Assembly: GCA_030323885.1 (NCBI GenBank)
Contig: CM059198.1
Location: 75,601,045-75,665,044, forward strand
DNA length: 64,000 nucleotides
Source of the DNA: Branchipolynoe longqiensis
Lineage: Eukaryota > Annelida > Polychaeta > Phyllodocida > Polynoidae
Direction of reading: 5' to 3'
Part shown: one piece after another, positions 33,655 through 44,830 of the stretch
Numbering within the stretch: position 1 is the stretch's first letter
How the letters are laid out: each line of letters begins with the position of its first letter
Notes under the pieces: model-generated
Database searches by the model: none
Seen by the model: the letters and a program-made list of their open reading frames with translations, nothing else
What the model was told of the DNA's origin: nothing
Program-made: the position numbers and the translations under genes

Positions 33655-33870
33655 CTGCCTGGTCCCCACCTCCCTCTGCTCCCCCCTCCCTCATTCCCTT
33701 GCCATCTCCCCCTCCCTCTCCCTCTCCCTCCCCCCTCTGCTCCTCACTCAGTGCTCTCAGAGCACACCTCGCTCCCCCTCCCCCACCCCCTCCCCCTCCC
33801 CCTCCCCCTCCCCCTACCCCTCCCCCTCCCCACACTCGCTCCCCCTCCCCATACTCCCTCTTCCTGACCA
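33655..33870. repeat. (CTCCCC)n pyrimidine tract
   Basis: Nearly pure C/T on the + strand, with CCCCCTCC units. Confidence 0.9.
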
Positions 33871-34540
33871 CACAAGCCTCACTTTGATATTGATTATTTC
33901 TGGACACTGCTCCAGACACACTGGGCAGCAACACTCTACTCCTGACTCTTGAGTGAGACACACGCTCTCTTGGGCAGGTACCCAGACACTCTGTCTGATG
34001 CTACCACCTTTCATACATACTGAGCTGTGTGCAACAACCATGGGACTCCGGTTCAATGGGCTGTAGGCACTGATTCTGATACACCCTTACTATAGTAATG
34101 AGGCTTGGTGTGGACAGAAGGTAAGGGGTCAGGGTGATAGGTCACTATTAGTTGGTACTCCAAAGTGATTTCTATTTTCAACAGGTCAGTATTACATCTT
34201 ATATATCTGTACAGATCTTTTAAATTGGATCTCAATGATATAAAAATCATTTAGATCGATTGAATAGCTGCAAAGGTATGAGTGTTTAAAGATTGATTTT
34301 TTTGCCCCGATTTGTGCACATTTCCAAATTAGCCAAATCTTGGATTTTAGGGTCCCACCTGGAAGCTATTTTGCACATGATCTGTCCAATATTAAAGAAT
34401 CTCATTCTCTATAGTACAAATAAGAAGCTCAATTTTTTACAGACCATCACTGTTAGTATTCTTTCTGAAATTTCATGTCAAACTTGCTAAATTCCTTAAT
34501 TTCCAGCAACCACCCATAATAAATTCAGTAAAATATAGAA

Positions 34541-34860
34541 AAATAGCATAACTCCCATTCTAATTGTCCTATCACAGCAATCTTTATACCAAAATAACCA
34601 GAATCAAAAGCTCTATATGATGACATAATTTTCTAACTGATCAGAGAAAGAAAGACAACATTCAAATTTAGGCATCGCGACCTGACAATAAAATTAAGAA
34701 AAATAGCATAACTCCCATTCTAATTGTCCGATCACTGCACTCTTTATACCAAAATAACCAGAATTAAAAGCTCTACATGATGACATCATTTTCTAACTGA
34801 TCAGAGAAAGAAAGACAACATTCACTTTTAAGCATCGCGAGCTGACAATAGCCAAATTCT
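34541..34860. repeat. 160-bp tandem duplication
   Basis: AAATAGCATAACTCCCATTC starts each unit (34541, 34701). The units are about 95% alike. Confidence 0.85.
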
Positions 34861-35609
34861 TGCAGCAGTCAGTTCTCAGACCAACCTTGATGCGCATGAT
34901 ATAAATCTCAACCAAATATTGTTCTGGTTAGGTAGAGGAAGACTTAAGCTTTCTGATGATATCATTTTCAAAACGATCCTGATCAATTTTCAAGGAGGAT
35001 TAATGTCTTAATGTTTTCACTCCTTCAGTTCAATCAAATTTCCCACTCAGAAACACTCATGCTTGATATGCTAATGAAGCCTAGATTCTTCTCTATCTTT
35101 TATTGGTGGTTATTTTTAGCTCAGGTCAATGTACTCACCAAGCCATCAAGTTTAGGGAAGGGAGTAGCTCAGACTGGATGAAAACAAAATCGGCGAGCAT
35201 GCTCAGAGCTGCCGATGGTACCCGCTAACAAGTGTCCATTGACTGTGATTTATTTCATAATGATGCCTAAAAGGCAAAAGAACAAGCTTTAATTTGATAT
35301 AATTTTTATTTCAAACCAAGCAGAATTAGTGGAGATTCAAGCCTTTTTAAAACGGTTAAAATAGGTCAAATTTCGCGCTGCGGACACCGTATACGCCGAC
35401 TTTGGAGTACCTACTATTAGGTGAACAGGAGTTGATGCCAATAAAGCACAACTTCTTCACTGTCAATCTTGCGTGACTTGTCTTACCTTTCTTCCTTATG
35501 AGTTTGTTTGAGAGGGGCATCAGGTGTGAACTAATAGACCGTCGTCAGAACGCACCTGGGGAGAGTTTTGTGGTATCTCTGGGGCTCTGACGGTCGGGGC
35601 ATCCAGAAA
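34861..35609. other. Unassigned AT-rich sequence
   Basis: No coding or element signal. TTTCGCGCTGCGGACACCGT at 35371 is a CpG-rich island of about 40 bp. Confidence 0.35.
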
Positions 35610-35614
35610 TATTA

Positions 35615-36262
35615 CACTATGTCCTGTCACTCATCACATTGAGCTGTATAAATAAACCCCATGTGCTGTCACTCCCACCACATTTAGCTGTATAAATAAA
35701 CCCATGTCCTGTCACTACCACCACATTGAGCTGTATAAATAAACCCATGTCCTGTCAATACCACCTCATTGAGCTGTATAAATAAACCCATGTGCTGTCA
35801 CTATCACCACATTGAGCTGTATAAATAAACCCATATCCTCTCACTATCACCACATTGAGCTGTATAAATAAAGCCATGTCCTGTCACTCACCACATTGAG
35901 CTGTATAAATAAACCCATGTCCTCTCACTATCACCACATTGAGCTGTATAAATAAACCCATGTGCCGTCACTATCACCACATTGAGCTGTGTAAATAAAC
36001 CCATGTCCTGTCACTACCACCACATTGAGCTGTATAAATAAAGCCATGTCCTGTCACCACCACCACATTGAGCTGTATAAATAAACCCATGTCCTGTCAC
36101 TACCACCACATTGAGCTGTATAAATAAACCCATGTCCTGTCAGTACCCCACATTGATCTGTATAAATAAGCCCATGTCCTGTCATGGCAACCACATTGAG
36201 GTGTATAAATAAACCCATGTCCTGTCACTACTGCCCCATTGAGCCGTATACATAAAGCCATG
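35615..36262. repeat. 44-bp minisatellite, about 15 units
   Basis: Unit TGTCCTGTCACTACCACCAC followed by ATTGAGCTGTATAAATAAACC. Each unit carries TATAAATAAA, which is both TATA-like and an AATAAA signal, less than 1 kb upstream of the PTP4A start codon. Confidence 0.93.
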
Positions 36263-36312
36263 TCTTTGTTGTCCTCTGTTAACATTGGCTGTGGCCTTCT
36301 GTTTGCTTTCAG

Positions 36313-36780
36313 ATTTTTGGTCATCCTGGACACCCATTTATGGAGTTGGTGCGCTGCCTAACAGGGGACTACTGTCAGGCCCAACACCTCGCTGCCTAGT
36401 GCAGGCTGTGTCTGCGTCCTCGTGCCAAGGCCGGGCCTCCTGCCTAGACTGGCCGTACCGCTCGTGGACCACTGCGCAGCACCACCACAGTAGCCGACGC
36501 TACACATGCTGCCTGCACCGTAACACGGCACGCAGCCGAATGGGGTAAATCCGAGACGCAGAGGCACCAGATATTGTATAGCGACGTGCTTTTGGATGCG
36601 AGCATTTCACACATAGTCGCCGCTCACTCATCGCCCTCATCTTCGCCGCCTTCATCCGCTCGCGGGCTGCCACGCTCGACGAGCACCTCATCGGTCATCA
36701 TCCACAAGGGCACCTGGTGCACTGTCAGCAGCAGCTGCTCTCTGCCACACACAGCGCTGCAATTGTATTATAGCAAGTAA
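36313..36780 (+). other. CpG-rich unexplained segment after a splice-acceptor-like site
   Basis: TTCTGTTTGCTTTCAG ends at 36312 and is followed by unusually CpG-rich, complex sequence. The frame beginning there reads IFGHPGHPFMELVRCL before a stop after about 28 codons, and a second open stretch in the same frame spans 36574-36780. It could be a 5' UTR exon or promoter of PTP4A, or a gene relic. No family was recognised. Confidence 0.25.
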
Positions 36781-37052
36781 CACAACACAAAAAGTTCCAA
36801 AGTCGCCGTATATTGTGATATTAACTCATACGCGCCCCCATCCTCCTCCTCCTCAAAGTGGATACAAGAATTGTCAAAGTCCTCACACACACATACACAC
36901 ACCCTCACACATACATTTTCTCCTTGCGACAACCCGCAGCCTCTGCCTCTCTGACCCCCCCTCCCCCCACCCCCGACTCTGAACTCTTCTGTGATTTAAT
37001 TAGTTCACTGACACAAGGAACAAGCTAGTCTCTCATAGGTCGAACTGTGGAA

Positions 37053-37163
37053 ATGACAAGTATGAGGTCGAAGAAGCCCGAACCCGCCGAGATTGTCTAC
37101 CGACAGATGCGCTTCCTCATAACTGACCGCCCGACCGACGCCACCATGGACAAGTTTGTCGAG
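37053..37163 (+). CDS. PTP4A: PTP4A coding exon 1
   Basis: Thirty-seven codons ending GTC GAG, followed by donor GTGAGC; phase 0. It encodes the start and the conserved [12 protein letters not shown] block. An in-frame GTG two codons upstream of the ATG is not needed as a start. Confidence 0.93.
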
Positions 37164-40100
37164 GTGAGCACGCTCCTGTTAGCGAACAAAACAAAATTGT
37201 GGATCTATTTGTGTGGCATTATTTGTGCTGGAATTTCTACTATTTAGGTGTTGGGTTTTTCAACATGGTTTACCCCCATCCCTCCCCCATGTCCCAGTAA
37301 ATGATTGAATGTTATCCAGAAATCTGGGCTACTTCATGTCCCAAGCTTGCCAGATATTTAGTCAAGCACCGGTATCAGCATTGTGTAGTCTTAATGCTCA
37401 ACCCGTCCTGATATGACCTTAGATGTTGCTAGGACGTAAAACAACAACAAACAAACAACAAAAAAACTTAGTGCCCAACTGAGGCACCTACTTAACGACA
37501 ATTTAATATCACGTCCGATTTGACAGTTTCTAAAATGATAAACTTCACCTACTATATACCATGCAGAGTGATTAATTTATTGAGTTTTCTAATTAATGGT
37601 TTGTCTTGTTGTTGCAGGATCTGAAGAAGCATAATGCTAAAGATGTAGTTCGAGTTTGTGAACCGACTTATAAAACTGATCGCCTTTCCTTCGAGGAAAT
37701 CAAAGTCCGGGTAAGTGTTTGACAGCAGACGCTTAGTATACATGTATGCATTACAAGAGGCACTCACTCACCCACTCACTCACTCACTCACTCACTCACT
37801 CACTCACACACCTCACGCACTCATCACTCACTCATTCACCACCCATCACTCACAACTCACTCGCAACTCAATCACTCACTCATCACTCACCCATTCATTC
37901 CTCACTCACAACTCGCTCAATCACTCATTCACCCACTCACTCACTCATCACTCACTCATTCACCACCCATCACTCACAACTCAATCACTCACTCATCATT
38001 CACCCATTCATTCCTCACTCACAACTCGCTCAATCACTCATTCACCCACTCACACCTCACTCATCACTCACCACTCACTCATCACTCACAACTCACTCAT
38101 CACTCACAACTCAATCACTCACTCATCATTCACCCATTCATTCCTCATTCACAACTCGCTCAATCACTCATTCACCCACTCACTCACACCTCACTCATCA
38201 CTCACCACTCACTCATCACTCACCACTCATCACTCACCACTCAATCACTCACCATGACTGGACGCGATGGCCGAATCGGTAAGGTTATAAATTTAAGCAA
38301 ACGCTTCCCATGCAGAAGGTCAGAATTTCGAATCCCGGCCGAGTCAAACCAATGGCTTATAAACTTGATACTTGTCGCTACCTAGATCTGCGCTCGGCGT
38401 TACAGTGAAACCTCGCTTTTCTAACAGCTCCATTTTCAAACAAATCCATTCACAAACCTATTTTTCTAACAAAAAGGTCATCGGTTTCAGAAAGCCTTCT
38501 TGGTTTGCGAACAACAAGTTACTGAGTAGAGTACTGCAAAGAAACAGAAAACAGAAATAAACCAAGGTGTTAGAGAACAAATCCCGAATTTCACTTACCT
38601 GCTGGGACTCCCCTATAAAACAGTAACATCCTCCCCTCTTCCTTCCCACCTTCCACTTAGGCTATCAAGTCTCCTCTGTGCATGTAGGATGAAATTAAAT
38701 TGAAATTAAACTGTTTATTCATTTTGTGCAAGATTTTGTGCATATTCAAGGTTAAAAAATAGGCTTTTATTTGGGGGTCGGGAACAGATTAATCCATTTT
38801 TCATTGTTTCTTATGTAGAAATTGGTTTCGGTTTACAAAGAGATCGGTTTACAAACAACATTTAGGAACAAATTATGTTCAAAAACCGAGGTTTTACTGT
38901 ATTAGAATAGGGCAAGGACTGGCTAGCTCGGTATCAGGATAATATGGCTGAGTCATGGTCCCAACAGCCCCAACTCCCAGTGGGGCAGCACTATAAATTC
39001 ACCATGAGTGCGCAGTGTCACAAGTTGGTACCCATCCAGATATGACCTTAGATGTTGTTAGGATGTAAAACAACAAACACATCACCCTTGAGCCGACCAG
39101 TCCTTGCCCTAAGCCTAATAATACCAATCATAGGGCAAAGTGGTGGCAAGCATCAATTTAGTATTTCTTTGGTTTGATACGGCGGAGGATCGAAACCATG
39201 ACCTCACAGCCGGAAGCAGATGATCTAATGACTCGGTCTGATGGTAGCCAGAACGCCATAAAAGAAGTGTATCGGTCGCCTCAATCAATACATCAAGAGT
39301 TGTTGTGTAGTGGTTTAGGGTTTTTATAGTTAAAAAAAAAAATTGGTACAATTTAAATTCAAATATGTTTTGGTAGGTTTGATTGCATACCTGTGTATAT
39401 CTGTAATAGCGATCGATATACTGACCTACCTCCCACCATGATAAGGCGCTTCCAGTGTTTACACACCTGATGTGTAGTGTTATCTGGTAATGTTGTCTCC
39501 GCACCTGATGCGTAGCATTATCTGTGACTGCTAAATGTCGTCTCCACACCTGACACGTATCATTATCTGTGACTGCTAAATGTCGTTTACACACGTGACG
39601 TGTAGCATTATTTGTGACTGCTAAATGTCGTTTACACACCTGACACATAGTGTTATCTGTGACTGCTAAATGTCGTTTACACACATGATGTCTAGAATTA
39701 AAGTATCTGTGCTAAATGTCATCTGATGCAGCTATCCACATTATACATACCTGACATGTAGCGTTATCTGTGCTAAATGTCATCCTCTGCAGCTATCCAC
39801 AGTATACATACCTGACGTGTAACATTATCTGCTGCAGCTATCCACAGTATACATACCTGACGTGTAACATTATCTGCTGCAGCTATCCACCATATACACA
39901 CCTGACGTGTATCGTTATCTATGACTGCTAAATGTCGTCTGCTGCAGCTATCCACCATATACACACCTGACATGTAGGGTTATCTGTGACTGCTTTATGT
40001 CATCTGCTGCAGCGAAGGTGGCAATCTACGGTATTCAGAGTGGCGTAATTTGATGAAACCCTAATCTTTATTTAGCCACAGCATCTGCTTACATTTGATC

Positions 40101-43100
40101 CTGCGTATATCCCAGACACTGGTGTACTGTTTAATCATTTATTGCCGCATAGAATTATTAAGTCAATTTAACAGAACCCCTCACTGCTGCAAGTCAGAGA
40201 AGCATATGATGTCCTGTGCACACCAGAATTATTTCACTTCAAATAAAGTTACCCCTTTATAATCAATGTTAGTCCAAACTAAAGTAGATTAATTTAATAT
40301 ACTTTTTTTTAATGGCAGGAAATCAAAACCATCGAATTATGCGACTAACTATATGTAATGTCTCTTTAGTATAAGCCCAATGCAGACATTTGACAGGTGT
40401 AGAAAATATGGGTCTTTTCAAGGAGTGGACGATAATATCAGAATTTGCATCGATAATGGCCGCTTATCAGTGTGAATGTGGGTCAAGCACGACTCGCATA
40501 ATGCCACTTGGCTGCCCAGCTAACCGGATGTGCATTCCTCACATACCTGGGATATCTCAGTCACGTGAAGGCGCGGGAAGCAGTCTACTTCCGGAGCACA
40601 GTTTAAGGAACCGGAGGGGACGCCACTAGGGAGTGTGTTACCATGCAATAACCTTCTAAAAATAGCAATTAGCAGGAAGCCTGTTACCATGCAATAACCC
40701 GCTGAAAAAACAATTACAGACTTATATTTCAATCATCACTCTGATATGAGTTTAGATGTTGTTACGATGTAAACTTTCAACAAACAGTATGTCTAGTATA
40801 TTTAAATGTCTTATTACAAAGCATGCATGCACACTGGCTAGGAAGCGACAAGTATCAATTTTTAAGTCATCGGTTTGACTCGACCAGGGTTCGAACCCAC
40901 GATCCCATGGTCTACCAACACGAGAGATGGACGCTCTAACTCATTCGTCCATCCCGTCTGATGATTGTTGTACTACATTGCCATATAAGGATGGTTCGTG
41001 CCATCGGACATACCGACTTCCTGTTGTGACACAGCAGGAGGATATCTGTAGCCGGATAGCCGTGGTTGACACCAGGTTTTTGTTGTAGTTGTGACGGCGT
41101 TGTGGTGCCATTTTGTTTATATAGCATCTTACACAAAAACCGCCTCCCAAATCATGTATAAGAGCAACCTTTTAATTTTGTCTTCATATCTCAAGTCCTC
41201 AATGTAGTCGGTTTTTGTTTCAAGCTCTTTCACAAACAGAACACTGTGCATCTGATCATTTCCTCTATTATTGAACAAGACCTGCATATTCAGGAAGAGC
41301 AAGCTGTTTAATTGTACGTGGCCGTTTCTTTGTTCAGGACTGGGCATTTGATGACGGGAACCCTCCCCCGAACCAGGTCATCGACGACTGGTTCAACCTG
41401 CTCAAAACGCGCTTCAAGGAAGAGCCCGGATGCTGCATTGCTGTGCACTGTGTCGCCGGGCTCGGACGGTGAGTGAACACCCGGCTTGGGTCTCCGCCTT
41501 CAGGGATCTTAAGTAGAGTTGTGAAAATGCGGCTTGGGTCTCTGCCTTTAGGGATCTTACTGACCAGTTGAGTTGTGAACACGCGGCTTAGGTCTCCACC
41601 TTCAGAGATCTTACTGACCAGTAGAGTTGTGAACACGCGGCTTGGGTCTCCGCCATCAGAGATCTTACAGTAGAGTTGTGAACACATGGCTTGGGTCTTC
41701 GCTTTCAGGGATATTAGAGTAGAGTTATGAAACATGCGGCTTGGGTCTCCACCTTCAGAGATCTTAGAGTAGAGTTGTGAACATGCAGCGTGGGTCTCTG
41801 CCTTCAGGGATCTTACTGACCAGCTGAGGGATGTGGTGAGACACAAAGTGGGGCTGTGACGGGGGTCTGTGATGGTGGGGACTGTGATGGTGAGGACTGA
41901 CGGTGGGGCTGTGATGGTGTGGGTGGGGGCTGTGACGGTGAGGATGTCACCCGGGTGGGGGCTGTGACGGTGACGGTGGGAGCTGTGAAGGTGGGGCTGT
42001 GAGATGGTGGAGGCTGTGATGGTCGGGGCTATGACGGTGGGACTGTGACGGTGTGGGTGGGGGCTGTGACGGTGTGGGTGGGGGCTGTGACGGTGGGGGA
42101 TGTGACGGTGACGATGGGGGATGTCACCCGGGTGGGGTGGGGGCTGTGACGGTGACGGTGGGAGCTGTGATGGTGGAGCTGTGACGGTGGGACGGTGACG
42201 GTGGGGGCTGTGTCGGCGGGACTGTCTTTCCCCGAGTGCGTGTTTTCTCCCAGTCGCCTTCTGGCACATTGCTTTCTGTAGCTTGTTATTCAGAAGTGAA
42301 TGTAATTCAATACTGCAATATATATCATATGATCAATACTGCATACACTTTTGTAACAGTTCACTCTGTATGCCCTCCCTCCCTCCCTCTCTCCCTCTCT
42401 CCCTCTCTCCCTCTCTCCCTCTCTCCCTCACTCCCTCACTCCCTCTCTCCCTCCCTCCCTCCTCTCCCTCCCCCCCTCCCTCCCTCCCTCCCTCCCCTCC
42501 CTCCCTCCCTCCCTCCCTCCCTCCCTCCCTCTCTCCCTCCCTCCCTCCCTCCCTCCCTACTTCCATTCCTCCCTCCTACCCCCATTCCTCCCCCCCTCTA
42601 TTTCTCTACCTTTCTGCCCGTCTCTATGCTCCTTATTGCTGAGGTTGGTGTTGATTCTGCTTACTGACAATGTTTACGCTGGTTGCTGCTTGCAGGGCAC
42701 CAGTGCTGGTGGCACTGGCCCTCATGGAGTGCGGACTCAAGTACGAAGATGCAGTCGAACTCATCCGACAGTGAGTGCACCTCCTGTCAGCATGTCCGCC
42801 CCAACAGCACTACCGGATGCAGTAGCCGAATCAGTGGAAGGTTGGGAGTTCAGTCCCCAGTCGAGTCAAACCAAAGACATACAAAATTGATACTTGTTGC
42901 TTCCTAGCCCGGCGCCCGGCATTATTAGGATAAAGGCATGGACTGGTTGGCTCGGTGTCAGGATAATGTGACTGAGTGGGATATTAAGTCATTGTGCTGG
43001 TGGCCTGGTCTCCCAGGGGGTCAGCATTATAAAGTTGCCATGAGTGCGCACTGTCACAAGTCGGTATCCATCCTAATATAAACTTAAATGTTGCTAGGAT

Positions 43101-43626
43101 GTAAAACACAAACAACTAAACAAACAATAGAAACATAACTTTGGATTGCCGCTTTGATTTGTCCTCATATTTGCACTTTGAATACCAGGCACTGAGATCT
43201 ACATCATAATGAATAAAAATTAAAGATAAGTATAATTAAAAACGATAATAATTCAATATAATTAAGAATTATAATAATTAATGAAAAATTATGGTGATAA
43301 TTATTGGAAAATGTATGGTGATAGTTAAAGTTGCATACTCCAATGGTTTTGAGTTTCTGACATTTTCTGAGATAAATTACTTTAGGTTGATCGGTATAAT
43401 ATACTAACGGTAATAATTAACGGTAATGATAATTAATGGTAATAACAATTAAAGGTAATAACAGTTAAATGTAATAACAATTAAAGGTAACACTACATTA
43501 AGCGTGTTAACTTGCAGGAAACGCCGGGGCGCCATCAATACCAAACAGCTACAGTTCCTCGAGAAATACCGTCCCAAGTCGCGGCTCAAGTTCAAGAACG
43601 GCCAGAAGGGGTGCGTGGTGCAGTGA
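37053..43626 (+). CDS. PTP4A: PTP4A/PRL-type prenylated protein tyrosine phosphatase, 5 coding exons, complete
   Basis: Exons 37053-37163, 37618-37710, 41338-41468, 42696-42770 and 43518-43626 join in phase to 172 residues, close to the 173 of vertebrate PRL-1. Every intron starts GT and ends AG. The N-terminal core carries the PRL signature RFLITDRPT. Exon 2 has VVRVCEPTY, whose Cys (about residue 51) corresponds to the PRL cysteine that forms a redox disulfide with the catalytic Cys. Exon 3 has the WAFDDG loop with the general-acid Asp and the P-loop HCVAGLGR (catalytic Cys about 106, Arg codon split across intron 3). The last exon has a basic stretch and ends in the CaaX box CVVQ, which predicts farnesylation and membrane or endosome association. 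PRLs are small dual-specificity-fold phosphatases that also bind CNNM magnesium transporters. The ATG at 37053 is the first in frame; another Met follows three codons later. 5' UTR exons and the poly(A) site were not located. Confidence 0.96.
37401..37466 (+). mobile_element. SINE tail fragment in PTP4A intron 1
   Basis: CCTGATATGACCTTAGATGT, then TGCTAGGACGTAAAACAAC and (AAAC)n. Confidence 0.75.
37618..37710 (+). CDS. PTP4A: PTP4A coding exon 2
   Basis: Thirty-one codons between acceptor TTGTTGTTGCAG and donor GTAAGT; phase 0 at both ends. It encodes [12 protein letters not shown], which includes the regulatory cysteine. Confidence 0.94.
37755..38252. repeat. (CACT)n-derived satellite in PTP4A intron 2
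   Basis: ACTCACTC arrays evolve into a higher-order unit of about 110 bp (CATTCACCCACTCACTCA, CCTCACTCACAACTCGCTCA). All frames are open and artefactual. Confidence 0.93.
38257..39084 (+). mobile_element. SINE in PTP4A intron 2, split by a pogo-like MITE
   Basis: Head and 5' body 38257-38402, 3' body and tail 38900-39084. The break lies in the body GCATTAATAGG motif and is marked by a TA duplication. Confidence 0.82.
38403..38899 (+). mobile_element. pogo/Tigger-like MITE, 497 bp, TA TSD
   Basis: Terminal repeats CAGTGAAACCTCG and CGAGGTTTTACTG, flanked by TA (38401-38402, 38900-38901). Subterminal motifs such as CAAACAAATCCATT and GTTTACAAACAAC also appear as partial inverted repeats. No transposase frame. 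Confidence 0.8.
39470..40015. repeat. Tandem repeat of about 45-60 bp in PTP4A intron 2
   Basis: Units contain TGTGACTGCTAAATGTCGT, then TACACACCTGACGTGTAGCA and, in the second half, TGCTGCAGCTATCCACAGTA. Two alternating subtypes. Confidence 0.85.
40733..40790 (+). mobile_element. SINE tail fragment in PTP4A intron 2
   Basis: CTGATATGAGTTTAGATGTT and ACGATGTAAAC, diverged. Confidence 0.55.
40834..40960 (-). mobile_element. SINE 5' head fragment in PTP4A intron 2
   Basis: Minus-strand head ending CATCCCGTCTG with B box GGGTTCGAACCCTGG. Confidence 0.75.
41338..41468 (+). CDS. PTP4A: PTP4A coding exon 3 (general acid and P-loop)
   Basis: Acceptor TTTGTTCAG, donor GTGAGT. The exon has 43 codons plus two bases of the P-loop Arg. 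It encodes the WAFDDG acid loop, the [11 protein letters not shown] strand and the catalytic Cys. Confidence 0.95.
41480..41825. repeat. Minisatellite in PTP4A intron 3, about 7 units
   Basis: GCGGCTTGGGTCTCCGCCTT, CAGGGATCTTACTGACCAG and TAGAGTTGTGAACAC recur with unit length of about 50-60 bp. It starts within 15 bases of the exon 3 donor. Confidence 0.88.
41836..42215. repeat. (GGGGCTGTGACGGTG)n minisatellite
   Basis: G-rich array with GATGTCACCCGGGTGGGG inserts. The minus strand is open for 311 codons purely from periodicity. Confidence 0.9.
42368..42605. repeat. (CCCT)n tract in PTP4A intron 3
   Basis: CCCTCTCT to CCCTCCCT units, about 90 bases before the exon 4 acceptor. Confidence 0.93.
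42696..42770 (+). CDS. PTP4A: PTP4A coding exon 4
   Basis: Acceptor GCTTGCAG, donor GTGAGT. The first base completes the P-loop Arg, then [20 protein letters not shown] follows. The last two bases begin a Gln codon finished in exon 5. Confidence 0.95.
42813..43126 (+). mobile_element. SINE in PTP4A intron 4
   Basis: Head CCGGATGCAGTAGCCGAATC (part of the A-B spacer deleted), full body, tail GGATGTAAAACACAAAC. Confidence 0.8.
43395..43495. repeat. TAATAACAATTAAAGG tandem in PTP4A intron 4
   Basis: A roughly 17-bp AT-rich unit in five or six copies. Confidence 0.8.
43518..43626 (+). CDS. PTP4A: PTP4A coding exon 5 with CaaX terminus
   Basis: Acceptor AACTTGCAG. It encodes [20 protein letters not shown], a basic segment, then GCVVQ and TGA at 43624-43626. 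Confidence 0.95.
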
Positions 43627-44073
43627 GCCGCTCGGGGCGTCTGCCTGACCTACATCGGGCACCGGGCACGGGGGACAGAAGCAGTTTGGTGAGGGCGTCG
43701 GGCCGACACAGCGCACCGACTGTCTGACGGCAGTAGGGTCGGGCGAGCCAACGATTAGTCCTAGGTTTTAAACGGAGTGCGCGCGGCGGGGGCGGGGTGT
43801 GGGTGTGGGGTGGGGGGGGGGGGGGGGGGTTTACACGGGTGTGGATCACTGAGCCGGTTGTTGGTTGGCAGTCAACTGACGCTGTCGCCACTTAAGGCTC
43901 CTACTGCAACACAGTTGGTGGTTTGTGACTATTTGTGTCGGTTTTTTATTGTATTTTCTTTTCTCAGTGAATTTTTTGGTCATGTTCTCAGCCAGTCCGG
44001 TGGGGTTTTACTTTTCATTTTCCCCCATTTGTGTGATGTTAATTATTCGTCGGTTTGTTGCTTAATACTTCGA

Positions 44074-44110
<37 letters not shown>

Positions 44111-44195
44111 CGGCCGAAGAAAGAGCAGGTTTTCAACCCCTGGTTGTGAAACTGGTCTATAAGCAATCATGGAGTTATCACATTGTCATGGGAGG
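43627..44195 (+). other. Probable PTP4A 3' UTR start, with long G-tracts
   Basis: GC-rich sequence after the stop, G-runs near 43810-43829 and a run of about 34 G at 44076-44109. No clear poly(A) signal before AATAAA at about 44553. Confidence 0.4.
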
Positions 44196-44510
44196 GTACC
44201 AACCACCCAACACCCCACCACCCACCAACCACCCACACCCCATCCACCAACCACCCACACCCCACCAACCAGCCACCCACACCACACCCCACCCCACCCA
44301 CCAGCCAACCACCCACACCACACCAACCAACCACCCACCAACCACTATCAACCACCAACCAACCACTATCAACCACCACCAACCACCAACCAACCACCAA
44401 CCACCACCAACCACCAACCACCACCACCATCACATCACCAACAACCAACCACCACCAACCACCACCACCACCAACCACGCACCATCAACCAACCACCACC
44501 GCTCACTCCC
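44195..44510. repeat. (CCAACCAC)n microsatellite
   Basis: CCACCAACCAACCACTATCA-type units. Confidence 0.92.
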
Positions 44511-44717
44511 TCTCTCCCTGCCTCCGTGCCTCACCCCCCACCCCCCACCCCAAAATAAATATAGTTTAAAAAAACAAACATTTGCCATATAGATCACAGA
44601 AAAAGCAAATCACAACTCTGCATTTACCCCCCCCCCCCCTCCTCGAACCCCCGATTTCTCTTCTCTTTTCCTGGTATGAACCCTCATGGACTAATGCACC
44701 CCTCTCCAACCGCCCCC

Positions 44718-44830
44718 GTCCTCTTAGGACCTTAGATGTTGCTAGGACGTAAAACACCAAGTGCCCCCCGCGTCCTGTTAGGACCTTAGATGTTACTAGC
44801 ACGTAAAACAACAAGCAAGCAAACAAACAA
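44718..44830 (+). mobile_element. Two tandem SINE tails
   Basis: GTCCT-TTAGGACCTTAGATG occurs twice 59 bp apart, each time followed by a CGTAAAACA run. Only the second ends in (AAAC)n. Confidence 0.65.

Noticed and set aside
41334..42269. 311-codon minus-strand open frame
   Set aside because: It overlaps PTP4A exon 3 in antisense and consists of the GGGGCTGTGACGGTG array and the intron 3 minisatellite.
43777..44592. 271-codon frame after PTP4A with poly-Gly and HQPTT repeats
   Set aside because: Created by G-tracts and the CCAACCAC microsatellite.
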